The position numbers and the translations under genes are program-made. From Piezodorus guildinii (taxonomy: Eukaryota; Arthropoda; Insecta; Hemiptera; Pentatomidae): 64,000 nucleotides of DNA. This document shows, piece after piece, positions 12,101 through 27,100 of the stretch (position 1 is the stretch's first letter; the number at the start of each line of letters is the position of its first letter). The notes beneath the pieces were generated by a model that was given only the letters and a program-made list of their open reading frames with translations, was not told the DNA's origin and did no database searches. The stretch is taken from contig CM041292.1 in the NCBI GenBank assembly GCA_023052935.1, forward strand, positions 141,883,143 through 141,947,142, read 5' to 3'.

Positions 12101-15100
12101 GCAATACATTCCGCGCTCCAATGTGGAAGATATCACATCCACCACACGGTGACACTGCTGTATAGTGGAATGGGATGAGCGAAATCCAAACTGGTGGTCA
12201 GGAATAACATGATGAATGTCAAGGATTGGATATAGACGTTTTAGGAGGAGTTTTTCCAGTATTTTGCCCATGATGGGCAAAAGAGAGATAGGACGGTAAG
12301 ATGATGGATTTTCTAGAGACTTTTTAGGTTTAGGAATCATTTTGATAATGGACAATTTCCAAGGATCGGGAAAGTAGGTAGAACGAAGTGTGGCATTATA
12401 TATGTAGGTGAATAAGAGTATGGCTTTTTTGGGGAGCTGTTTCAAGATATGGGATGTGATGAGATCATGGCCAGGAGCTTTTTTGGATGGTAATCTTTGA
12501 ATGATATTAATGATTTTGGAAGGGTGAAAGGCCTTAGGAGGAAGGGACATTTGGAGAGGAACAGTTAGTTCTGCTTCAACATGTTCACTATGGCTGGGAT
12601 TAAGGATATCAGGGTGCGGATTAAACGTGTTGAAAAGGTGTTCTCCAAAGATTTGGGATTTCTCTTCATCGGATCTCGACCAGGTTTGGGATTTAGTGAG
12701 GAGAGGATGATTTAAGGTTTTAAATTTCAGCAGTTTTGCGGTTGTTGTCCATAAAGATTTGTCTGAAGTGGTCAAGTTCTCTGTAAAGTTCTGAAAGTTT
12801 TGTATTTTGAATTTTCTTATTTCTGTTTTTAATTTGTTTGTCAGGTGATTGTAATGCTTTTTGTCAGATGGATATCTTGTGTTGTGCCATTTTTTCCTTG
12901 CCCTACGTTTGTCAGTTAGTAGGAGTCGAATGTGATTCGGTAAGTTTGCTTTATGAAGATGTCCAATTTTGCGAAGCGATGTGTTGGTGTCTATGACAGT
13001 TTCTATCGACTTTGTAAGTTCTTGTATGGCGGAGTCTATGTCGTGTTTAGTTTTTAACGGAATGTTTAAGTCAAGTTTGATCTCTAAATCATTACGAAAA
13101 CAGTCCCAGTCAACGCGACCTTTAATCAGGGAAGGAAGAGAGGGTTTAATAACTGGTTGTGAATGCATGAGGAGAAGAACCGGACTATGATCTGAGGAGA
13201 GGTCATCGAGGGATTTGATTGTAGTTTGAGCGGAGGGAATTTGGGAACTAATAAAGATGTCAAGTATATCTGGACGTTTTTTAAGGGAAGTTGGCCAGTA
13301 CGTGGGATTCTGGGGTGACAAGATGGAATAGCTATTGGAGGTTGTGACGTTGGAAAGAATCCTGCCACGAGTGTTGGACGTTCGGCATCCCCACCGTTGG
13401 TCTTTGGCGTTGTAATCGCCCCCAGCAATGAAGCGCGGACCAAAGGATCGGAATAAGGATTAAAGGTTGTTATAGGTGAGAGAAGTAGCAGGAGGGCAAT
13501 ATACAGCTGAGAAGGTTATGTTAAATGGTAGGACGGATAAAGTAACAGAGGTCGACTGAATGGTGTCGGTTGGAGTGGAGGGAACCAAGGATTGGGGTAA
13601 GGATTTGTGAATAAGGATACATGAACCAGCATGGGATGTGTTGTCTGGGTGATCTGATCTGTAGGTAATGTAGTCACGTATGTAAAAGTGAGAATGAGTA
13701 GTGAAATGAGTTTCTGTAATCAGGGCTATGTCTATGTGATTGTCATGAAGAAATATGTCAAGTTCGTCCTGGTGATTATTCAAACCATTGGCATTCCAAA
13801 GAAGAAGAACTAGGGTCTTATTGTTCATTGTGGGAAACTAAGAGGGAATGCTGAAAGGAGTCTTGTAAGGAGAGTGATGAGGGGTCTTATTGTATTTTGT
13901 AGATCGAGAAGGAATGAGGAAAGGATAGACGTTATGTCAGATGGGTGTTGGCTGGGATAGGAATAATTGGCGGTATCGTGGGATGGAGTGTTAATTTGGG
14001 AAGGTGGTGGTTGAATTTTCCTTTGAGGCCGTTGTATAGGTTCTATATTTGAAGGTACAGCTGAAGAGGGTGGGAACTGAAAGGAAGGAAGAGAGGAGAC
14101 TGGAACTTTAGGAGGAGGAATAACTGGAGGTAACTTAACCCGCTGGGAAGCGTTTTTAGGGGTGAGGTCCGTTTTCGGAGATTTCGGCTGAGAATGGGAG
14201 GTCTGGGGAAGGAAATGAGAGGTCTGGGGCTGTGGTTGGACAATCTGTTGTTGAGGATGATAGGAGGTTTGAGGTTGGGATGTTGAGTGTTGAGGCGGTT
14301 GAGGGCGAGATAGCAGTATCGTTGAGTGTTGTTTTACTGAGCTATTGTAGGTAGCTGGTCTTGGGTTGAAGGTTGCAGTCCTCTGAGGAATAGGATCAGT
14401 TCTCGGTGAAGGACTGGGTATCTCTTCTTCTGGAGCGGTATTTCTCTGGCTTTGCAATTTATATGATAAGTTTTGAGCTTTTTGCCTAAACATAGTTTTA
14501 TAGACTATGCAGCCTTTATAATTTGCAGGATGTTCTTCGTTACATAAAACACATTTTGCTGGTGTGTCTCGAGGCTTCTGGCAGGTGCCTGATGCGTGCG
14601 GACCTGCACATTTGACACATCGAGACTGATGATGACAATATGCTCTTGTGTGTCCCAAATGTTGGCAGTTAGTACATTGCACTATTTCATTTCTCCGTCT
14701 AGGCTCCTCGAATCGGATAACTGAGTATACTAAGCGATTTATTTAGAATATATCCTTATTGTTAGGTGCTGGCTCAAGGTCGACAAAAAATAAAGGAAGT
14801 GGGTACTTTTCTTGAGGATGAATCACACAAGAAATGTTCCTGACATTGTGTCCCAACTCTATTATAATATATAGTTTTATTTTTTGAATTTTATGACTTA
14901 TTTCATAAATATGACTCAAAATAAAAATTTTAGTTGTCTAAATTCATAATTATTAATTACAGCTCCCAGGCCTGTTCTCCAACAAGGGGAAAATCTAACT
15001 GCTCATCATGGTAAAGATAACTGTCAAGTTTAATATTGTTATTATAATATATAGTTTTATTTTTTGAATTTTATGACTTATTTCATAAATATGACTCAAA

Positions 15101-18100
15101 ATAAAAATTTTAGTTGTCTAAATTCATAATTATTAATTACAGCTCCCAGGCCTGTTCTCCAACAAGGGGAAAATCTAACTGCTCATCATGGTAAAGATAA
15201 CTGTCAAGTTTAATATTGTTATTATAATATATAGTTTTATTTTTTGAATTTTATGACTTATTTCATAAATATGACTCAAAATAAAAATTTTAGTTGTCTA
15301 AATTCATAATTATTAATTACAGCTCCCAGGCCTGTTCTCCAACAAGGGGAAAATCTAACTGCTCATCATGGTAAAGATAACTGTCAAGTTTAATATTGTT
15401 ATTATTAATTATATATATGTATATAGTTTTATTTATTTTTTTAATTTTAAGACTTATTTAATAAATATGCATCAAAAATATATTTTAGTTGTCAAAGTTC
15501 ATAATTATTACTTACAGCTCTCAGGTCTGCTCATCAACACGGGGAAAGACAAACTGTTTACTATGGTAAAGATAAATATCAAGTTTAATTTTGTTATGAA
15601 ATATAGTTTTATTTTTTTAATTTTACTACTTCCTAAATAAGTATGACTCAAAACATAAATTTTTAGTTGTCAAAATTAATAATTATTAATTACAGTTCCT
15701 AGGCATGTTCTCCAAGGGGAAAATCTAACGGCTCATCATGGTAAATATCAATGTCAAGTTTAATATTGTTATTATTAATTATTATATGAAATAAATATGA
15801 ATAAATGCTTTTATTTACATATTTACAAATAATTATGATACATTATAACTTATAAATGAAAGCATGTAAAGACAATGGCTATATTAGCCATCTTGAAACT
15901 GTTTTATGGTTAAACAAAAAAAAAAAATATTGAAACTAATAAATTAAAAGAATGTTCAAATATATGAAACAAATATTTGCTAATAAAGGAATGATTCATG
16001 GAAGATGTTTGGTGATTGAATTTATCCTATTAGAATTATTTGTAGCTTTAAAATGATTTTATATAGTGGAATCTATGGCTCTCATGAGTTCTACTGGACA
16101 TTCATGTAATCTTGGAAATTGTTTTAGCTCCTATAACCGCTCTCCAAAAAAGAGATAGTCCAACTGTTTCTGTTCATTATGGTAAGGATAACTATCATGT
16201 TTAATATTGATCTTATTAAATATCAAATAAAAATGTATTTGTGACAAATATCAATGTATGCTCCATTGCAATTTTTATTGATAATTAGAAAGGCAATTAT
16301 GTGGATAATGAGAAAAATATATGTTGCTTATGGGAGATCCACAATACTGGAATTTGCTAACTACTATATGTTTCAGACTGCTCCAGAAGGATAGTATCTT
16401 AGACCCTTTCCTTTTTAGTATTTATACAGCTGATATTCCAATCTGTCTTAGCACTATCCTCACTACTTATGCCGATGACAAGTGTGTGTAATCCGTAAAT
16501 AATGACCCTCTTTTGCAGCCTAAACCCTTCAGTTCTTCTTCTTCCTCAGCTCAACAGGCACATATAGCAGCCCCTGGCTTTCTGAACCTCTGTGTTCCAG
16601 TCCTCTCTGCTCCTTGCTAGTCTTGTGTTGACTTTGGTTTGTCGTATGTCCTGCAGAACACTGTCTCTCCAGCAGCCCTTGGGTCTCTCTGTGCTTATCT
16701 TTCCATCAGGTGGCCAAAACCATTTCAATCTCTGGATTCTGATGCTGGCTGAGATGATCAGATCTTTTAATTGATTATAGATCTTTCTATTTTTCCTATG
16801 CCACCATAGGAATATGGTGGAAGCTTTCACGTATCGGTCCTATTATGTACCTTAACCTTAGTATCCTTCGCTCAAACTGGTCCAGTAAATTGCTTGTCTT
16901 TTTGTTAATGGTCCAGGTTTCACTAGCATAAGTTACAATCGGTTTTATTAGCTTTTTATTCATTCTGAACTTGGTAGCATTACTGACCAGCCTACTCTTC
17001 AGAATTTTTGAGATGCCAAAATATGCTTGATTCCTCAGCATGATCCTTTTGTTTTACCTCTTCTTCATCCAGCTGATCACTTATGGTAGAGCCAAGGTAC
17101 TGGAAGCTTTTAACCACTTCGAAGCTATGGTTTCCAATTATATAATGACTTTGGGGGCTGGCTTGTCTCTTCCTTCTGAAAACCATTATCTTTGTTTTCT
17201 TGTCATTGATTTCCTGCCCTAACCTGCTTGCTTAAGTTTCAAGCTTTTCAACGGCATCCTTAATAAACCCTTCAGTTACACATCTTATTGAATGAAGAAT
17301 TGTAAATATGGAGGACTAAAATCAATTCTAATAAATCTCATCAAATTACCTTTACGCTTTGTCAAAAACCTATGATTGCCTTTTTTTGCTGTATCCTTTA
17401 ACAAAATTCCACTTACTCCTGTTGAACATATCCATCCTTTAGGAATCTTTATCATGACAAATGTCTTACTTGGTATCCCTACACTAAAAGATACTGCTAG
17501 CACATTTACAATATTTATGAATACTCAAAACTTCCCACATACATCTTATATTGCCATTATTAGGGTACCATATTACCATTATTGTCATATGGGATTGAGC
17601 AGTAGGAATCCACCAAATCATCAAAGTCCTCCTGCATCTAACCCTAGTAATCATCCTTTAAAAAAATCCTAAATGCCCCTTACTTTGTCACCCATAGACC
17701 ATCCTTAAAGACCTGCATTTCCCATTAGATACAGACTTAACACGATACTTTCTTTATAATACTTTCTCTAATTCCAAACTAACAGCCCACTCAAACCTAC
17801 TTGTTTGTAACTTCTCATCTATACCTATTTCTAATGACCCTCTGTGGAGCCTGAAAAGAGGGTGGCCTCGGGACCTGCTAATAACTTAAACATTGAAGTG
17901 CTACCACTGGGCAGGTTCTTTGCAAGACTTTATCATGTCCTTATTAAAAGTTTTAAATGATAAAATTCATGGAAGAATTTTTCTGTTTCAATATATCTCA
18001 TCAGATTTATTTCATAGCTTTTAAAATGATTAGCAGTAATCTCTTTGAGATCATGTTTTATTGTTTTAAAAGATTTTGTTTCTTTACCAGTATAAGTTTA

Positions 18101-21100
18101 ATAAATTCATTGAACTGAGTCAATTCTTTTATTTATTTTAAAGAAGTACTTAAGTTTTCCATCTGAATTAAAGCAATATATACAGTGGAATTTATGAAAG
18201 AAAACTCAAAATAGATGAAGTAAAAATTAAAGTGCTACTGTTGGACAGGTTCTTTGCAAGACTTTATCAAGTCCTTATTAAAAATTTTAAATGATAAAAT
18301 AAATACCTTGTGAAAAATCATTCATGGAATAATATTTGTGATTGAATTCATCCTATCAGAATAAGTTATTGCTTTAAAACAATATTATATAGTGGAATCT
18401 ATGGCTCTTTTAAGTTCTGCTGGACACATATTCTTGTAAACTGTTACAGCTCCCATACCTGCTCGCCAACAAGGGGGAAGTCAAAATGTTTATTATGGTA
18501 AGGATAAATATCATGTTTAATATTGTTCTTATTAATTATTTAATGAAAATGAATTTTGGATAAATATTAATGTAGGCTGAATTGTAATTATCATTGATAG
18601 TTACAAAAGCAATTATGAGAATAATAAGATAAATATTTACTACTTAAGGGTGATGGGTGTACTAGTATTCACAATATGCAACTTTCGCAGCATGGGGCAT
18701 GCAGTAATAGACCTGTGATTATTTAGGGTCATATTGAAGCTGAAACCGATTGATAATTTTTATGAATGTTTGTTGTTTTATTATTTATATTGTCTAGTTA
18801 TAATTGCTTATTATTGGAGCTATAAATATTCATCTCCAATAAAATCCTGAAAATGAAGCAGAATTAGAAAAGTAATGGTTCATGGAATAATTTTTACTTT
18901 CACTTACCTACATATGAAATATGTAGTAAAGAAAAGTGTTGCGATCGTGAAAATGTTCGAATTCGAGTTTTCTCTAGAAATACACGTTTAGGGTTCCCCG
19001 AGTCCAAATGACCAAGTCCTGTAAAAAAAAAAGTCTTTATGTGTATACATGTGTGTGTCAGTGTGTAGTAAGTCAGGCGCAAAAACAAAAAGTTGTATTA
19101 AACTAAAATTTCATATTCAAGACAACCATACGGCCGTGATTTTACAGTAACTTTTTCATCAAATCTCCAGAAGAGCCACTTTATATCATGCATTTTGCAC
19201 TATTATACAATTTCTTTAAAACGACTCTCACGATTTTGATTAAAATCTCTATATCAATGTAAAATTTAATGGGCGTTCATATCATGCATTCTGACTGAAG
19301 CAGTCCAACAAGGCTTAAATGTCAATATTTTAAGTTTCTTCTTCTTAAGTATATTTAATTTTGTTAGATTAAATTAAAATAACCAAGTCATCTTTTTTGT
19401 ATTGATAAAATACGATGAATGTGAAGTTGAACGAATTCGGTATCCAACTAAAGTAGAAAAGAGTAAAAATGTTTTTTAATGCAATTTTTGTGTTTTTATA
19501 CATAAAAACAGTAATGTAGATGTATTATGTACCGTTGGAAAGCTAACAATTTCAGAAAAAATATAATATTATTCACAAAATTGTAAAAGTTAATGGGAGT
19601 GATGAAAAGCCAATAAAACTAACTGATTTTTGTAGATAATAGTATAATCGATTATTTAATAAAACACATGTTTATATTGAAACTAACTGTAATTAATTCT
19701 TTAACAATTTATTTTACTCTACGAAATTTATTTTATCAACGGAGGTAAGTGAAAGTCGTTTGTTGATTTTTGTGATTGAATTCATCCTATCAGAATTATT
19801 TATAGCTTTAAAGCAATATTATATAATGGGATCTGTGGCACTCCTGAGTTCTATTGGACAAATATTCTTGTAAATTTTACAGCTCCTATACCTGCTCACC
19901 AACTAGGGGGAAGTCAAAATGCTCATCATGGTAAGGATAAAAATCATGTTTAATATTGTACTAATAAATTATTTTATCAAAAAGGAATTTTTGATAAATA
20001 TCATTTATCAGTATTATCCTAAATAAGATAAAGTGTTTTAGATGGCTTTCACTTCAGGCCGTATCTGTACAGATGAGTATTTGAAATACACATGGACCAT
20101 TGATGTCTTTGATGGGTAGGAAAATTAAAAGAATAGTCTGTGCGGATCGCAACAGGGGAGGAGTTTCTGGCCCAGTATAATATGAAAATCCTCTACAAGC
20201 CAAGGAAAGATAATTTCATTACAGATTGGCACTCCCAAATGTTAATGATCAATGCAGTAGAGAATAAGCAAGGATAATTATATGAATGTAGAAAAGGATT
20301 CCTGCACGAATTGACAGCCTACTGTTGAAGTTGAAGTTGAGCAAAGTTCAGCGGATGATGATCCTTTCGAGTTCAACGAACTGGAAGCAATGTTCAATGA
20401 CAAGCGGCAGCAAATCATTTGGAAAACCATGTCTATATGGATTCTGAAAGTCAAACACGACCGTGCAGGAAGTGCAAGATCACTATCATCTGGTTAATAC
20501 TGGAGTCTGGGACGATCTTATTTGAGCACAGGTTTTGGCCACTGAGTTCAGAAACAACTGGGAAGGAATTTCTAGTCTTATAAAAACTGTTGTGACAGAG
20601 GCATTGATCTCTAGTGATATCTATGGATTAGAAGCAGTGGTAAAGTCAGTGAAAAGTTCTATGGACTTAAAGAAGATTGGCAATACCATGCTGGCAACGC
20701 AGTCACCACTATTAGCCTGTTCATCTCGAGAAATAGATTTTGTAAATGACAAGGTTATCCTACCAAATTTACTTGATGAGGTGAACCTTCCAGATCCTGG
20801 GGAGTTTCAGATTTTCATTAAAGGGTAGGGGGAAAAGAAATAAAGAAAATATCAAGGGAATGCTATTTGTTGCAGCCTCAACAAAAACCCCAATAACAAA
20901 GATAAAGACGATGGCGGGTTTCATCCAAGGATTGGATACAATATAATGGAAGAAACAATCATTTCTGGAGAATGGTGGTTGCTAATTTTCAAAGATTATC
21001 TGGATGATCCTCACTGTCTGTAGTACCTAAATTATAGACATAGCAAAGCAACACGTAAGAAATAAGATGGCCAAGCAGTCTTGTGCAAATTGTGTACAGG

Positions 21101-24100
21101 AGGGTTTGCAAGTTTTTGATGCTAAGCATCAGGCAGAAAGATGAGACTGTCCAGTGTACATCAACCAATCAGAAGAGTTGGAGAGAAGAACACAATATGA
21201 ACACAATTATCATTCTTCAGCTGAACATAGTTTGCAGGCACATTGTGGCAGATGAACTTCGAGCACTTTATTGCCATGCATGATATCATGGCTATAAAAG
21301 AGCTATATTGCCGTGCTAATCTAGTTACAGTATTTGGCATTACAACGAGGGCCGTAAACTTGAGCAGTAAAGAGAGGAGGTCCAGCGCTGAAATAGTAAT
21401 CAATAACCCAAACATAGACATTATGGACCCCAGGCAACACACCAGGAATGACTGCAACGTGTCATGTAAAGTGGGGAAGTATCGTATTTACTCTTGTGTC
21501 ATCATACTTTCCTGACAGGAGTAACATTGAAGAAAGCATATCTGCTATGGAAACGATCATTGAGAATATGAGGAATGCGATACTGTGTTCAGACTCTAAC
21601 TCTTGGAACACTATCTGGGGATCAAGTCATACTGATAGAAGAGGTGCAAAGATGAGCGAGTTCATTGCTTGGAATAAGCTCGTGGTAATTAATGAACCGA
21701 CTCAGACCCATACCTTCTCAGGAGAGAGAGGACAGAGTTGGATCAATGTTACTATGGTTCGTCTGCGATCATGAGGTATGTTGTTAATTTTATTCTCTGT
21801 TCAGAGACTAGTTCTGATCACAATGTGTTAGTGTTTGAGTTGGTAAATGAGCCGGTGTATTCCCACTTGACCGGAAATGGTTAAATAACCTGAAGAACGG
21901 ATTGGAGCACCTTTGGATGTGTATTGGAGGGAATATTCACAGAGTTTAGGATGGTCTTATTAAGTCTTATTAATTATATAATAAAAATTAATTTTTGATA
22001 AATATCAATGCAGCCTCCATTATAATTATCATTGATAGTTACAAAAGTAATTAAGAGAATAATATGACAAATATTAATTACTTTTGGGAGATCCACAATA
22101 CTGAAAATCGCTAACTTCTAAATGTTTCAGACTGCTCCAGAAGAATCAGACAGTAAATAGACTCTCCCTTATACCATTTATACAGCTGATGTTCCAATCC
22201 ATCCTAGCACTATCCTTACTACTTATGCCGATGACACATGTGTGTAGTAATGATTCAACTTCTGTCCCAACCCACACTACAAGAAACTGCTTGCACATTT
22301 ACTTGATGAATACTCAAAACTTCCCACATACCATACATCTTATATTACCATTATTAGGTATATATTGTCATATGGGATAATCCTTGCAATCCAAAATCCT
22401 TAAAAAAAAAAAAAAAATCATGTATGCACTGTACTTTGTCACCAGTAAGCTGTCCATAAAGACCTGTATATCTCATTAGATGCAGACTTAATATGAAATA
22501 GATATACTTCCTCTAATTCCAAACTACCAGCACACTCAAATCTACTTGTTTGTAACTTCTTATCTACAACTATTTCTGATAATCCTCAGTGGAGCCTGAA
22601 AAGAGGGTGGCCATGGGACCTGATAATAAATTAAAAATTGAAGTGCTACCACTGGGCAGGTTCTTTGCAATACTTTATCTTATGAGACTTATTAAAAATG
22701 TTAAATGATAAAATAAATACCTTGTGAAGGAATGATTTTTGTGTTGGAATTAATCCTATCAGAATTATTTATAGCTTTAAAACAGTATTATATAGTGGAA
22801 TCTATGGCTCTCCTGAGTTCTACTGGCAAATATTCTTGTAATTCTTCTAAATTGTTACAGCTCCCATACCTGCTCGGCAACAAGGGGGAATTCAAATTGT
22901 TTATCGTGGTAAGGATAAATATCATGTTTAATATTGATTGCTCTTATTAATTATTTAATGAAAATGAATTTTTGACAAATATTAATTTAGGCTCAATTAT
23001 AATTTTTTATTTATCATTGATAGTTACAAAAGCAATTATGAGAATAATAAGATAAATATTTACTACGTATGAGTGATGGGTGTACCAGTATTCATAATAA
23101 TGAAATTTGCTGATTAATATTTCTATCAGACTGCTCCAGATTGAGATAGTATCTTAGACCCAGGTGTTAAATTCCAAATCCAGCCAAGAATGTTTTCCAC
23201 TTTTTTTTAATTTGCTTTGACCGTTTGAGAAGAATACTTGTGATTTTATAAATAAAATAAAAGTTTTACATTTTGGCTATCTATATTTAATATAGAAAAT
23301 GTGATTGGTTTATATATATAACAAATGATAATTTAATTGATACAAAAAAAAAAAAAAAAAAAAAAAATCTTTTTGTTTTTCATATAATATTTATGTCACT
23401 CCTGGTGTAAAGAATCAGCACCTGAATGAGATCAAAGGTCTTAAGAAAAGCTGTCTCCAAGCTGGAGGGATTCAATGGGGAACTCGGCAAAATAAATTAT
23501 TTCTTAAAGAGAGGGGATCAAATATGATGAGAATAAAGATAAATATGGCTGAGTAATTTATTGACGCAGGGGAAGCTGATTTAATTTAAGCTGATCTAGT
23601 ATGCTGGTTCAAAAGGAGAGCATTCAACATCATTAGGTTGTTGAAGAAACGTAGTTGAAGAAGGTTTATGGTGGTGATAGATTGACGAAAGGATACCTTC
23701 CTGATGTTCAGGGAGATAAAGGGGCCACGCCAGTATGCGTGTATATGTTGGGGACGGTGTTGTCACAGGTATGGGGCATGTAGTATCAAATAGACCTGTG
23801 GCATAGGGGTCATACTGATGGCAAACAAGATAATGGTCAATGACAAGTGGCCACAAAAAATTTGGAAAACCAATACCACATGGACTCTGAAAGTTGAATA
23901 CAACCGTTGCAGGAAGAGCAGGATCTATTTAATATAATAGTCTGGGACGATCTTATTTGCTGGGGCCTTAAGGATGTGTCAGAACCAAGGAGGATCCATC
24001 ATATCTACATGGGCAATGCAGTTGTTTGGTACAAGATTTAGTACCTTTGGCAGAAGGGACAAATTGGCATGGATTGTACATTATTCTCCTGTTCCCTGCA

Positions 24101-27100
24101 GGTGGAGATGCTAAAGTATAGAGAGAAGTAATGCTGGCTTATCACATGAGGAACAGGAAATGCTGCAGGCATTGAAACGGCAAGTATTTCTGGTGTGGTA
24201 TGCAGCAGATTATCGCTGACATTGCCGAGAAACGTTTAGTGATTTAGTGAACAACTGACTAAGATGAAGTGTTTTATATTACTAAAGTAATATGAGATTG
24301 ATAATTTTGATAAATTTTTGTTGTTTTTGGTTTATTATATTAAATAATGAGCCTTTGTAATTGAACAAAAAAATAAAAAAAATTACCCTCCCCTTCCCGC
24401 AAAATTTGAGGGTTTGCTTTCAAGGTACCTAGAAATAAAACAAATGCTGCAAATGATTACACAATGGTTTATTATTTCGAAATAACTATATTAGGATATA
24501 ACTGTTTATATAGCTGTTAACCGGCAATTGGCTAAAACAAAAAGCAACAAATAATCCAAAGGAAAATGGTCTATCACCACTGCTAATTTCAAAATACAAT
24601 ATCTCTGCTAGTTCTGAACCAATTTCAATTATTATTTTTTCATTTTGCAGGAAATTTAATTCTCTATGACATAGCATTAAACGCATGCTAAATTTTAAAA
24701 TACTAAATTTTGGTATTTATTTAATCATTAGGAAAAAGGAAACATAAACTCTCAAATTATGGATGGGGTAATTTTTTTTTTTATTTGTTTGGTTGATTGC
24801 AAAGATTCATTATTGAAAATAATAAACCAAAGGTATTTATACTAGACGATAGGGGTACTCATTGCGTTTGCTATAGAACATTTTTTGTGCTATAGCAAAC
24901 GTAGTGAGTACCCCTTTTGTTACTATGTTCTTTTCTTTTCTTTCGATTTTCATTAAAATAATTAATTAAAAAAATTTAATAAATAATTAAACAGAACGAC
25001 TTACATTTTTTCTCCATTTTCAATAATAACCGGGTTATCAGGGAATCACATCTCTTATAAGTTGTTACTTAAACATTTTTTTTATTTTTTCTCTTTGTTC
25101 ATCGTGGCATCTTAACCTCGAATATCTCATGAGCGTATTTATGGGTGAAATTTCAATTTTTTTCTTTTCTTTTTTAATAATTATTTTTGGTGGCTCTCCT
25201 AATTTCTACTGGACAAATATTCTTGTAAATTGTTACAGCTCCCATACCTGCTCACCAACAAAGGGGAAGTCAAAATGTTTATCATGGTAAGTATAAATAT
25301 CATGTTTAATATTGTTCTTATTAATTATTTAGTGAAAATGAATTTTTGATAATAGTGGATACATTTAGTTGACCATTACGACTTATGAAAAGGAATTAGT
25401 CTGGGTGGCGGTCAGTAAATGAAACTACTCAATTGTTTCATTCACTAACCGCCACCTGGACTTTAGATTCCTTTTAGAATTTTTGATAAATATCTATGTA
25501 GGCTCCATTGTAATTATCATTAATAGTGACAAAAGCAATTATGAAAATAATAAGATAAATGTTTACTACTTATGGGTGATGGGTGTACCAATATTCACAA
25601 TAATGAAACTTTCATAGTATGGGGCATGCAGTAATAGACCTATGGTGTAGGGTTCATCTGATGCCGAAACAAGATAAAGCACTTTAGAAACGGAGCTTCT
25701 TGGCATTGTGTGGGCCATAGATCACTATAGATATTCATCTTCAGCAAAATCCTGATGATGAGGCAGAACTAGTAAAGTAATGGTTCATAGAATAATTTTT
25801 TATTGAATTCATGCTTACAGAATTATTTATAACTTTAAAGAAATATTAGATATTGAGATCTTTGGCTCTCCTGAATTCTACTGGATAAATATTCTTGTAA
25901 ATTGTTACAGCTCCCACACCTGCTCACCAACAAGGGGGAAGTCAAAATGTTCATCATGGTAAGGATAAATATCATGTTTAATTTTTTTCTTCTTATTATT
26001 TTTTTCTTTTGTTTGGGCCATTTAAGGTGAACCGTGCTTGTGTTTACATCTGTTGTCTTCCACTTCTGGTGTGTGGTGGTTACTGTCCTGCCGATACCTT
26101 TAGCTTTTCTGTTCGCCCAGTATTCTTTTGTATGCGTTGCACCGAACCTCTGTAATAGCCTTGAGGAAAGGTGTTATTTGAATGGTCAGATAGAAGTCAC
26201 TATCCTCTGACTTTAGCAAGGTATCTTGCTGGATATTTAGTTCTGCAAAATCTCTCTCAACTTGTTTGATCCACTGGGATCCAGTGGCTTTTCCTTCGTT
26301 GGCTACTCTAAAGATCTTATGGAACAACCTGTGATGGTCCATTCTGTACATATTTCCATAGAAAGCCATATGTTCTGCTTTGATTGCCATTCTTATCCGG
26401 TGTCGAATGGTAGAAATCTATTACATTCTCTTACAATTTTTTCCATGACACAGTTAAATAATATACAAGATATGCCATCACCTTGCCTCACTCCTGTTTT
26501 AATTGGGAAATTCTCCGACAGATGGCCTATAAACTTTACTCTGGAAGTGGTATTGTAAAGGGTGTCTTGTACTAACCTAATGATTTTTTTCTTAAGTCCT
26601 AGTTCTTGCAGGATTCTGAAGAGATTGGTTCTACCCACAGAGTCATATGCCTTTTGAAAGTCAAAGAAGGTGGCTACCCACTTTCTTGCTCGTTTCTTGC
26701 TGTATTGTAGGATGGTCTTAAGTCTTATTAATTATTTAATAAAAATTAATTTTTGATAAATATCAATGTAGCCTCCATTATAATTATCATGGATAGATAC
26801 AAAAGTAATTAAAGATAAATATTAAATACTTTTGGGAGATCCACAATACTGGAAATCGCTAACTACTAAAAGTTTCAGACTGCTCCATAAGAATCAGGCA
26901 GTACATAGACTCTCCCTTACACCATTTATACAGCTGATGTTCCAATCCATCCTAGCACTATCCTTACTACTTATGCCGATGTCACAAAAATCCTAAATGC
27001 TTTGTACTTTGTCACCCATAAACTGTCCATAAAGACCTGTATATCCCATTATATGCTAGACTTAACATGCAATAGATATCGAGGCATGTTTTTTAAGTAA

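Larger units (their letters stand above)
10987..14860 (-). mobile_element. Jockey-clade LINE, copy B (5' truncated)
   Basis: Inserted antisense inside one unit of the 180-bp array. The 12-bp sequence ATTATAATATAT is duplicated at both ends (10975-10986, 14861-14872). The 3' end with a T-rich tail lies on the left. The 5' end stops inside ORF1. Both ORFs are related to copy A but clearly diverged and frameshifted, so it belongs to a sister subfamily. Confidence 0.9.
14861..15405 (+). repeat. 180-bp exon+intron tandem repeat, right half
   Basis: Continuation of the array: E13, E14 and E15 start at 14963, 15143 and 15323, again exactly 180 bp apart and with the same sequence. The intron after E15 diverges. 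Confidence 0.95.

Noticed and set aside
10418..15405. Regular 180-bp repeats could be read as a satellite or CRISPR-like array
   Set aside because: Each unit holds a frame-preserving exon with proper splice sites that fits the neighbouring, more diverged exons; spacers are identical, not variable; the genome is eukaryotic.
23596..23856. Minus-strand open frame of 86 codons with many His/Pro
   Set aside because: No domain, no splice context, and it overlaps decayed retroelement sequence; likely chance.
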